From assembly GCF_040605455.1 (NCBI RefSeq), contig NZ_JBEXCV010000038.1, positions 1-59,965 of the forward strand: DNA of 59,965 nucleotides, given 5' to 3'. Below, one piece after another: positions 54,253 to 59,965 of the stretch. Numbering within the stretch: the stretch's first letter is position 1; the number at the start of each line of letters is the position of its first letter. The translations under genes were made by a program, and so were the position numbers. This DNA comes from Embleya sp040605455. Its GTDB lineage: Bacteria; Actinomycetota; Actinomycetes; Streptomycetales; Streptomycetaceae. Under the pieces are notes generated by a model that made no database searches, was not told where the DNA came from, and saw nothing but the letters and a program-made list of their open reading frames with translations.

Positions 54253-54326
54253 CCGGGCGCGCGCGGTCGATCGTGGGCGGGTCACCCGGACTTGTGACGA
54301 TTCGAACGAGGGTCCGGTAACCCGTT

Positions 54327-54355
54327 TTGGTCACGCGCGCCTCATCGGGTAAAGT
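54327..54355 (+). promoter_or_regulatory. Promoter of the tRNA cluster
   Basis: TTGGTC (54327-54332), a 17-base spacer and TAAAGT (54350-54355) make a near-ideal vegetative promoter about 80 bases upstream of tRNA-Gln. Confidence 0.75.
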
Positions 54356-54436
54356 TCTTCTCGTGCCGCCCCGCAAGGGAGCAGCACGGAGCGAAGTCCT
54401 CGTAAAAGCCCCCGGGCATCACGAAGGACCGAGCAT

Positions 54437-54508
54437 TGGGGTATGGGGTAATTGGCAGCCCGACGGTTTCTGGTTCCGTTAGTCTAGGTTCGAGTCCTGG
54501 TACCCCAG
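54437..54508 (+). tRNA. tRNA-Gln (anticodon CUG)
   Basis: 72 bases. Acceptor arms TGGGGTA and TACCCCA pair, G is the discriminator, the anticodon CTG is at 54470-54472, and the T-loop is GGTTCGAGTCC. The anticodon stem has a U-U mismatch next to the loop. CCA is not encoded. Its product may be charged through GatCAB, encoded in this window. Confidence 0.95.
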
Positions 54509-54559
54509 CTGCATCGTCTTCGGATGATGTCGCTGGAAGAAGTTCATGATTGATGATCT

Positions 54560-54635
54560 GGCCCCGTTGTGTAGTGGCCTAGCACGTCGCCCTCTCAAGG
54601 CGGTAGCGCGGGTTCGAATCCCGTCGGGGCTACCA
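54560..54635 (+). tRNA. tRNA-Glu (anticodon CUC), copy 1
   Basis: Acceptor GGCCCCG pairs with CGGGGCT, with a G-U first pair. The anticodon CTC is at 54594-54596 in the loop CTCTCAA; the T-loop is GGTTCGAATCC. A CCA end is encoded (54633-54635). It has a T-G pair in the anticodon stem (TCGCC/GGCGG). Confidence 0.95.
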
Positions 54636-54685
54636 GATCAGCCGTTCGCGGCTTCCATGGCACCGAGCACCACCCAGCAGTACGA

Positions 54686-54758
54686 GGCCCCGTTGTGTAG
54701 TGGCCTAGCACGCCGCCCTCTCAAGGCGGTAGCGCGGGTTCGAATCCCGTCGGGGCTA
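54686..54758 (+). tRNA. tRNA-Glu (anticodon CUC), copy 2
   Basis: Identical to copy 1 except for one base (CCGCC in place of TCGCC in the anticodon stem), and without an encoded CCA. It lies 50 bases after copy 1 and is followed by the terminator. It is probably processed from one transcript with the two upstream tRNAs. Confidence 0.95.
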
Positions 54759-54765
54759 CCTCGAA

Positions 54766-54806
54766 GAAGAAGACCTCCCACAGTCGCGGGAGGTCTTCTT
54801 CGTTTT
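54766..54806 (+). terminator. Terminator of the tRNA cluster
   Basis: GAAGAAGACCTCCC (54766-54779) and its exact reverse complement (54788-54801) form a 14-base stem with an 8-base loop, followed by GTTTT. A textbook factor-independent terminator. Confidence 0.92.
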
Positions 54807-54911
54807 CCGGAGCGGACGCCGCCGGCGGTGCCGAGTGCGCCCGCTCCGTGCCCAACCGCCGTATGTGGCGCAGCTCCCCGGACGCCCATCGGCGCCCGGG
54901 GGCTGGGGTGG

Positions 54912-55637
54912 TCAGACCTCCACCGGTGCCCGGCGCAGCGCGTCCGACAGCTTGGCGGCGGCCTCCATCACGGCCTGCGCGTGCAGTCGGCCCGGGTGTC
55001 GGGTCAGCCGCTCGATCGGGCCGGAGACGGACACGGCGGCCACCACGCGGTTGCTCGGGCCGCGCACGGCCGCGGAGACGGACGCGACACCCGGCTCGCG
55101 CTCGCCGATGCTCTGTGCCCAGCCGCGGCGGCGCACGCCGGAGAGCGTGGTCGCGGTGAACCGCGCGCCCTGCAGGCCACGGTGCAGGCGCTCGGGCTCC
55201 TCCCACGCGAGCAGGCACTGCGCGGCCGAACCGGCCTTCATCGGCAGCGTGCTGCCCACCGGGACGGTGTCGCGCAGGCCGGAGAGCCGCTCGGCCGCGG
55301 CCACGCACACGCGCATGTCGCCCTGGCGCCGGTACAGCTGCGCACTCTCGCCGGTGATGTCGCGCATGTGCGCGAGCACCGGGTGAGCGGCGGCCAGCAG
55401 TCGGTCCTCGCCCGCCGCGGCGGCCAGCTCGGCCAGGCGTGGGCCGAGCACGAAGCGCCCCTGCATGTCGCGCGCGACCAGACGGTGGTGTTCCAGGGCC
55501 ACCGCGAGTCGATGCGCCGTGGGCCGGGCAAGTCCGGTTATGGCGACGAGTCCCGCGAGCGTGGCAGGGCCGGCTTCGAGCGCGGCCAGCACGACAGCGG
55601 CCTTGTCGAGAACGCCGACTCCGCTAGAATTGTCCAT
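54912..55637 (-). CDS. ndgR: IclR-family regulator NdgR
   Basis: 241 residues. The winged HTH (LAGLVAITGLARPTAHRLAVAL) is followed by the IclR effector domain (KAGSAAQCLLAWEEPERLHR, VSVSGPIERLTRHPGRL). NdgR is known in Streptomyces as a regulator of leucine and other amino-acid genes, and the position divergent from leuCD supports the name. ATG 55637 (MDNSSGVGVLDK) has CAATAT six bases upstream, suggesting a leaderless mRNA; the longer frame upstream crosses the operator and is rejected. Confidence 0.92.
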   Translation of the reverse strand: MDNSSGVGVLDKAAVVLAALEAGPATLAGLVAITGLARPTAHRLAVALEHHRLVARDMQGRFVLGPRLAELAAAAGEDRLLAAAHPVLAHMRDITGESAQLYRRQGDMRVCVAAAERLSGLRDTVPVGSTLPMKAGSAAQCLLAWEEPERLHRGLQGARFTATTLSGVRRRGWAQSIGEREPGVASVSAAVRGPSNRVVAAVSVSGPIERLTRHPGRLHAQAVMEAAAKLSDALRRAPVEV

Positions 55638-55650
55638 GCCTTGATATTGC

Positions 55651-55669
55651 CGTCTCGGATTACGAGACG
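55651..55669. promoter_or_regulatory. Palindromic operator between ndgR and leuC
   Basis: CGTCTCG (55651-55657), spacer GATTA, CGAGACG (55663-55669): perfect 7-base arms. It is directly next to the predicted ndgR -10 box (55644-55649) and 186 bases upstream of leuC. It is probably the NdgR binding site controlling both directions. Confidence 0.75.
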
Positions 55670-55854
55670 CAAGTCCGCGATCGAGGCCGGTGCCGGCACA
55701 GTGGCGCGACGCGCCGAACCCGAGCACCGGAACACAGCCGGGGGCCGTCGGGATGCGGGGACGCGTCAGGGCGTCGACCGCGGATACGGAATCAGCCGCA
55801 CCGCGCGACAGAGGACACACAGCGCCGGTAAAGACGCCGGCCGGAGGGACAGCG

Positions 55855-57267
55855 ATGGGACGGACACTCGCGGAGAAGGTCTGGGACGCACACGTGGTGC
55901 GTCGTGCGGAGGGCGAGCCGGACCTGCTCTACATCGACCTGCACCTGCTGCACGAGGTGACCAGTCCGCAGGCGTTCGACGGTCTGCGCCAGGCCGGTCG
56001 GCAGGTTCGCCGTACCGATCTGACGATCGCGACCGAGGACCACAACACGCCGACGCTCGACGTCGACAAACCCATCGCGGATCCGGTTTCGCGCGCCCAG
56101 ATCGAGACGCTCCGCAAGAACGCCGCCGAATTCGGGGTCCGGATCCACTCGCTGGGCGACGTCGAGCAGGGCATCGTACACGTGGTCGGCCCGCAGCTGG
56201 GACTGACCCAGCCCGGCATGACGGTGGTCTGCGGCGACAGCCACACCGCCACCCACGGTGCCTTCGGCGCACTGGCATTCGGGATCGGCACCAGCCAGGT
56301 CGAGCACGTGCTGGCCACCCAGACGCTGCCGATGGCGCCGTTCAAGACGATGGCCGTCACCGTCGAGGGCGACCTGCCCGAGGGTGTGGGCGCCAAGGAC
56401 CTGATCCTCGCGGTGATCGCGCGGATCGGTACCGGCGGCGGTCAGGGCTACGTCATCGAGTATCGCGGCCAGGCGATCCGGAACCTCTCGATGGAGGGCC
56501 GGATGACCGTGTGCAACATGTCGATCGAGGCCGGCGCCCGGGCGGGCATGATCGCGCCCGACGAGACCACGTTCGCGTACCTGAACGGCCGCCCGCACGC
56601 GCCGCAGGGCGCGGACTGGGACGCGGCCGTGGCGTACTGGAAGGGTCTGGCGACGGAGGCGGACGCGGTGTTCGACAAGGAGGTCGTCATCGACGCGGCC
56701 GAACTGTCGCCGTTCGTCACGTGGGGCACCAACCCCGGCCAGGGCGCGCCGCTGGGCGAATCCGTGCCGGACCCGGTCGCGATCGAGGACCCGGTCGAGC
56801 GCGCGGCGGCCGAGAAGGCGATCGCGTACATGGGTCTGACGGCGGGCCAGAAGCTGCGTGACATCGCGGTGGACACGGTCTTCGTCGGCTCGTGCACCAA
56901 CGGTCGGATCGAGGACCTGCGCGAGGTGGCCGGCATCATCAAGGGCCGCAGGGTCGCCGACGGCGTGCGGATGCTGGTCGTTCCCGGTTCGGTACGGGTC
57001 TCGCTGCAGGCCGTGTCCGAGGGTCTGGACAAGGTGTTCACCGACTTCGGCGCCGAATGGCGCTACGCGGGCTGCTCGATGTGCCTGGGCATGAACCCCG
57101 ACCAACTCGCCCCCGGCGAGCGCAGCGCGTCCACCTCCAACCGCAACTTCGAGGGGCGGCAGGGCAAGGGCGGCCGCACCCACCTGGTCTCGCCGCAGGT
57201 CGCGGCCGCGACCGCCGTGCTGGGCCACCTGGCCGCACCCGCCGACCTGAGCACCGCAGGAGTCTGA
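55855..57267 (+). CDS. leuC: 3-isopropylmalate dehydratase large subunit
   Basis: 470 residues, aconitase family. The 4Fe-4S cluster Cys residues are in VFVGSCTNGRIEDL and AGCSMCLGMNPD. It isomerises 2-isopropylmalate to 3-isopropylmalate with LeuD and can also act on citramalate. ATG 55855 has GGAGGGA five bases upstream. leuD follows after three bases, so translation is probably coupled. Confidence 0.95.
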   Translation: MGRTLAEKVWDAHVVRRAEGEPDLLYIDLHLLHEVTSPQAFDGLRQAGRQVRRTDLTIATEDHNTPTLDVDKPIADPVSRAQIETLRKNAAEFGVRIHSLGDVEQGIVHVVGPQLGLTQPGMTVVCGDSHTATHGAFGALAFGIGTSQVEHVLATQTLPMAPFKTMAVTVEGDLPEGVGAKDLILAVIARIGTGGGQGYVIEYRGQAIRNLSMEGRMTVCNMSIEAGARAGMIAPDETTFAYLNGRPHAPQGADWDAAVAYWKGLATEADAVFDKEVVIDAAELSPFVTWGTNPGQGAPLGESVPDPVAIEDPVERAAAEKAIAYMGLTAGQKLRDIAVDTVFVGSCTNGRIEDLREVAGIIKGRRVADGVRMLVVPGSVRVSLQAVSEGLDKVFTDFGAEWRYAGCSMCLGMNPDQLAPGERSASTSNRNFEGRQGKGGRTHLVSPQVAAATAVLGHLAAPADLSTAGV

Positions 57268-57270
57268 GCG

Positions 57271-57867
57271 ATGGAAGCCTTCACCACCCACACCGGAACG
57301 GCCGTCCCGCTGCGCGAGAGCAACGTGGACACCGACCAGATCATCCCCGCGCACTGGCTCAAGAAGGTCACCCGCGACGGCTTCGAGGACGGACTGTTCG
57401 AAGCCTGGCGCAAGAACCCGGAGTTCGTGCTGAACCAGCCGGAGCGCGCGGGCGCCACCGTCCTGGTGGCCGGCCCCGACTTCGGTACCGGGTCCTCGCG
57501 TGAGCACGCGGTGTGGGCCCTACAGAACTACGGGTTCAAGACCGTCATCTCGGCTCGCTTCGCGGACATCTTCCGGGGTAACTCGCAAAAGGGCGGTCTG
57601 CTGACCGTCGTGCTGCCGCAGGAGACGGTCGAACGCCTGTGGGCACTGACCGAAGCCGACCCGACTGCCGAGATCACGGTGGATCTGGTGGACCGTCAGG
57701 TGCGCGCGGGTGAGCTCGTCGCCGACTTCGAGATCGACGACTACACGCGTTGGCGGCTGCTCGAAGGGCTGGACGACATCGGTCTGACCCTGCGTCACGA
57801 GGAGGGCATCACCTCGTTCGAGGCGACCCGACCGACCTGGCTGCCGCGTACCCAACCGGTGGGCTGA
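57271..57867 (+). CDS. leuD: 3-isopropylmalate dehydratase small subunit
   Basis: 198 residues, the swivelling domain of the dehydratase. NVDTDQIIPAHWLKKVTRDG, GPDFGTGSSREHAVWALQNY and FADIFRGNSQKGGLLTVVL are characteristic. It forms the LeuCD heterodimer and completes the active site. It starts three bases after the leuC stop. Confidence 0.95.
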   Translation: MEAFTTHTGTAVPLRESNVDTDQIIPAHWLKKVTRDGFEDGLFEAWRKNPEFVLNQPERAGATVLVAGPDFGTGSSREHAVWALQNYGFKTVISARFADIFRGNSQKGGLLTVVLPQETVERLWALTEADPTAEITVDLVDRQVRAGELVADFEIDDYTRWRLLEGLDDIGLTLRHEEGITSFEATRPTWLPRTQPVG

Positions 57868-57907
57868 CCGGCAACTCCCTTACCCAGCAGGCAAATCTGC
57901 GAAGATC

Positions 57908-57939
57908 GAACGGCGGGACGCGGTTGCGTCCCGCTGTTC
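57908..57939 (+). terminator. Terminator of leuCD
   Basis: GAACGGCGGGACGC (57908-57921) pairs with GCGTCCCGCTGTTC (57926-57939) with one G-T pair and a GGTT loop, 40 bases after leuD. No T-run. Confidence 0.8.
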
Positions 57940-58031
57940 GCATGTTCGGCGCCCGCCCCCGATGGCCGCCCCGTTGTGCCCATAGCCGGATGAGCTGTCA
58001 CAATTGCGGTGTGGAGCACCAAGGCCGACAC

Positions 58032-58271
58032 GTGAACGAGTTCGAAGAAGTGGAACTCTTCGCCGAACTGGCCACCCGGTTGAAGGTCGCCCACGCCCGG
58101 GTGCGTAGGCTCCGACTACCGAACGAGGCTAAAGTGGCGCTAATACGCCGCTTGTTGGTCATCACCGACGCGGCAAAGCATGATTTGGCGGACGCCTCGC
58201 GGCGACTGACCAAGTTGATGGACGAGTTGGACGCGGGGCCCGCGAGTTCGCGGGGCACCGCCGAAGCCTGA
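58032..58271 (+). CDS. Small helical protein between leuD and hupS
   Basis: 79 residues from GTG 58032 (VNEFEEVELFAELATRLK). It is strongly helical and charged (VALIRRLLVITDAAKHDLAD), probably a coiled coil. AAGG lies seven bases upstream of 58032. An alternative GTG at 58011 sits six bases after CACAAT and would be a leaderless start, adding seven residues. Family unknown to me. Confidence 0.65.
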   Translation: MNEFEEVELFAELATRLKVAHARVRRLRLPNEAKVALIRRLLVITDAAKHDLADASRRLTKLMDELDAGPASSRGTAEA

Positions 58272-58387
58272 ATCCGTTGCGACACAAGGGTGATTCGCCC
58301 GTTCGGTAATTGCTTCGGCACTTTTGGATGCTTAGCGTGCCCAATGCCGGCTGAACTGTCCCGGCATCGGTTTCCGAAGGGGAAGAC

Positions 58388-59176
58388 GTGAACAAGGCGC
58401 AGCTCGTCGAGGCGGTCGCTGACCGACTGGGTGGCCGCAAGGCCGCCGCAGAGGCAGTCGATGCCGTCCTCGACACCATCGTTCGTGCGGTGACGGCGGG
58501 AGACCGGGTGTCCATCACGGGCTTCGGCTCGTTCGAGAAGGTGGACCGTCCGGCTCGATACGCTCGCAACCCGCAGACCGGTGAGCGGGTGCGCGTCAAG
58601 AAGACCTCGGTGCCCCGCTTCCGCGCGGGCCAGGGCTTCAAGGACTACACCAGCGGGACCAAGAAGCTCCCCAAGCCCAACGTGAAGAGCGCGGCCGCCA
58701 AGAGCAGCCCGACTCCGCGCGTGATCGCGACGGACGCCGCGGCGCCCGCCGCGAAGGCGACGACCCGCAAGGCAACCGCGGCGAAGAAGGCACCGGCGAA
58801 GCCGGCCACCTCGCGCGCCGCGGCGGCCAAGACCCCGGCTGCCACGACGCGCAAGACCGCGGCCGCGGCCAAGACGACGGCGGCCGCCAAGCCCGCCGCC
58901 AAGAAGGCGACCAAGGCGCCCGCGACCAAGGCCGCGAGCAAGCCGGCCGCGGCGAAGAAGGTCACGGCCAAGGCCGCGACCACCACGAGCAAGGCCACCA
59001 CCACCAAGGCCGTCAAGAGCACGCCGGCGGCGGCCAAGGCTCCGGCGACCAAGGCGAAGGCGACCAAGGCCGCGCCGAAGGCCGCGACCGCCAAGCCGGC
59101 CGCGGCCAAGCCCGCCGCCGCCAAGGCGCCGGCGGCGAAGAAGCCCGCTACCAAGCGCGCGGCCAAGAAGGCCTGA
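58388..59176 (+). CDS. hupS: HU-family nucleoid protein with Lys/Ala-rich tail (HupS)
   Basis: 262 residues. Residues 1-93 are an HU domain (MNKAQLVEAVADRLGGRKAA, GFGSFEKVDRPARYARNPQTG, with the DNA-inserting RNP). The rest is a low-complexity tail of Lys/Ala/Thr/Pro units similar to eukaryotic histone H1. HupS in Streptomyces is a sporulation-associated nucleoid protein of the same layout; the tail here seems longer than the about 220-residue protein I recall. GTG 58388 follows GGGGAAG. TTAGCG near 58333 with TTGCTT 16 bases upstream may be its promoter. Confidence 0.92.
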   Translation: MNKAQLVEAVADRLGGRKAAAEAVDAVLDTIVRAVTAGDRVSITGFGSFEKVDRPARYARNPQTGERVRVKKTSVPRFRAGQGFKDYTSGTKKLPKPNVKSAAAKSSPTPRVIATDAAAPAAKATTRKATAAKKAPAKPATSRAAAAKTPAATTRKTAAAAKTTAAAKPAAKKATKAPATKAASKPAAAKKVTAKAATTTSKATTTKAVKSTPAAAKAPATKAKATKAAPKAATAKPAAAKPAAAKAPAAKKPATKRAAKKA

Positions 59177-59212
59177 CGCAGCGGATTTCCCGAGCCGGCG
59201 ACATGCCGGACG

Positions 59213-59260
59213 ACGGCGACGGGCCGGCACCCACACGCGTGGGTACCGGCCCGTCGCCGT
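59213..59260. terminator. Terminator after hupS
   Basis: ACGGCGACGGGCCGG (59213-59227) and its exact reverse complement (59246-59260) form a 15-base stem, topped by ACCCAC-ACGC-GTGGGT. It may serve both hupS and the converging small gene. Confidence 0.85.
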
Positions 59261-59338
59261 GCCCCGGTCACCGCGTTCTTGCCGCCGGGTGTGGGTCGCC
59301 CACCCCGGGTGCCCGGTGTCGACCGGTCGACGTCGCGC

Positions 59339-59551
59339 TCAGCGCGGCGGATCCGGCAGCGTGTAGAGCGTCACCAGCACCACCCGATCACCCGTCGTGT
59401 CCATGGTCATCCGCACGCGTTGACCGGGCCGCAGAAAGCGCATCCCGCCGGCGTCGAACGCCGCCGCGTCGAAGGGCACGGGAGAGCCGTCGTCGAGCAG
59501 CACGACGCCCTCTCGCGAGTCGGTCTCGAAGGTGTACACGGTGCCCTGCAT
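59339..59551 (-). CDS. Small beta-strand-rich protein next to cofC
   Basis: 70 residues from ATG 59551 (MQGTVYTFETDSREGVVLLD). FDAAAFDAGGMRFLRPGQRV and VVLVTLYTLPDP follow, suggesting a small OB-like or cold-shock-like beta barrel; it lacks the RNP1/RNP2 motifs of CspA. An ATG at 59560 adds three residues. CACAAT seven bases before 59551 suggests a leaderless start. It lies 40 bases downstream of cofC on the same strand. Function unknown. Confidence 0.65.
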   Translation of the reverse strand: MQGTVYTFETDSREGVVLLDDGSPVPFDAAAFDAGGMRFLRPGQRVRMTMDTTGDRVVLVTLYTLPDPPR

Positions 59552-59599
59552 AACCCCCATTGTGACCGCTGCCGCGACCCCCGCCGATCCGACGCGGCG

Positions 59600-59965
59600 T
59601 CAGGAGGCGGCGGCACGCGGCAGAAACGGCACGGACGGGAGCACCGCGGCGGTGGCCGCGCCGACCCCGAGCGCTACCGCGGCCCGCAGATCCTCGCCCG
59701 TGTCCACGTCCCGGCGCACCGATTCCACGTCGTAGGGCGTGAGTTCGATCGCCCCCGAGGCCAGGTGCCGAGCTCGGGAGCGGCCCCCGAAGCCCGGCGC
59801 CAACGGAACTCCCGCCGCGGCGGCGAGCAATGTGGTGCCCACCCCCGCCGCGTCCGCCAAAAAGGCCCGCCGCGCGAACGTCGCGGTGGCGAGCACCCGA
59901 TCCAACTCCTCGGCCCGCAGCGCCGGAAGGTCGGCGGACAGCGCGGCCACCCCGGTCCGCGGCCG
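59600..59965 (-). CDS. cofC: 2-phospho-L-lactate guanylyltransferase CofC (3' part, cut by window edge)
   Basis: The visible 121 residues are the C-terminal part; the frame runs on past the right edge. RTGVAALSADLPALRAEELD contains the ADLPALR segment of the nucleotidyl-transfer domain, and AFLADAAGVGTTLLAAAAG and GAIELTPYDVESVRRDVDTG (the conserved DVDT) fit CofC/FbiD. This enzyme activates 2-phospholactate or phosphoenolpyruvate for coenzyme F420 synthesis. Stop TGA at 59600. Confidence 0.82.
   Translation of the reverse strand, partial: RPRTGVAALSADLPALRAEELDRVLATATFARRAFLADAAGVGTTLLAAAAGVPLAPGFGGRSRARHLASGAIELTPYDVESVRRDVDTGEDLRAAVALGVGAATAAVLPSVPFLPRAAAS

Noticed and set aside
54546..56861. 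A 771-codon frame crossing both tRNA-Glu genes and the ndgR/leuC region
   Set aside because: It reads through two tRNAs, their terminator and an operator, so it cannot be a gene.
58670..59170. Dense short repeats in the hupS 3' half, considered as a CRISPR or satellite array
   Set aside because: The repeats are irregular Lys/Ala/Thr codon runs inside one open frame with no constant spacer length.
1..59965. Insertion sequences, integrases, prophage genes or CRISPR arrays
   Set aside because: No transposase, recombinase, Cas or phage protein motif was seen on either strand.

Overview
The window is about 70% GC. It carries tandem conservon genes, a HupS-type HU protein with a long Lys/Ala tail, an NdgR-type IclR regulator beside leuCD, and GGDEF/EAL proteins beside ligA and ilvB. 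Together these point to a filamentous actinomycete of the family Streptomycetaceae (Streptomyces, Kitasatospora, Embleya or a relative). The backbone order ligA, gatCAB, ilvBNC, serA, leuB, ilvE, cimA, cvnABCD, tRNA-Gln/Glu, ndgR, leuCD, hupS matches, as I recall it, one continuous stretch of Streptomyces chromosomes. Genus and species cannot be fixed from the sequence alone.

Layout. 0-8.1 kb, minus strand: the start of a secreted protein, an RmdB-like GGDEF/EAL protein, ligA, a MetE-like protein, a 14-TM drug exporter and an FMN reductase. A divergent TetR regulator follows, with a five-copy operator-like array between it and the reductase. At 9.06 kb is the C-terminal relic of a penicillin-binding protein. 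9.4-14.9 kb: an alpha/beta hydrolase and the gatC-gatA-(small membrane protein)-gatB operon. 15-24 kb: a large LuxR-family ATPase regulator, a 595-residue protein of unknown function, a sugar-dehydrogenase-like lipoprotein, a D-2-hydroxyacid dehydrogenase and a DUF2079 membrane protein. 24.3-30.9 kb: a PAS-GGDEF-EAL protein whose EAL domain looks dead, then ilvB-ilvN-ilvC behind a leader-peptide attenuator (leader MQTRILVLEKRVN).

31-39 kb looks like an accessory block placed between ilvC and serA. It holds a type VII secretion substrate-like pair, a small poly-Arg membrane protein, an ECF sigma factor, a PP2C phosphatase with a long Pro-rich N-terminus, and three tandem FHA proteins, two of which are fused to a C-terminal helix-turn-helix. 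I regard this PP2C / FHA-HTH / sigma cluster as the best candidate for an undescribed signalling system in the window.

39-46.4 kb: serA, leuB, ilvE and cimA. cimA has its own attenuator, with a leader peptide containing Leu-Ile-Ile. 46.4-52.7 kb, minus strand: a complete conservon (cvnA-B-C-D) followed by a small gene that resembles only the C-terminal tail of CvnA. 53-60 kb: a small repeat-containing protein, an FAH-family hydrolase, tRNA-Gln(CUG) and two tRNA-Glu(CUC), ndgR divergent from leuCD with a palindrome between them, a small coiled-coil protein, hupS, a small beta-rich protein, and the end of cofC at the right edge.

How the genes work together. Much of the backbone is branched-chain amino acid and serine synthesis: ilvBNC, leuB, leuCD, ilvE, cimA and serA. 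The visible control elements are translation-coupled attenuators at ilvB and cimA, and palindromic operators at ndgR/leuC and serA. The rest is developmental or envelope signalling: cyclic-di-GMP enzymes, the conservon and the FHA/PP2C module. Starts were chosen from Shine-Dalgarno spacing, overlaps with neighbours and family length. No homology search was run, so family names rest on recognised motifs.
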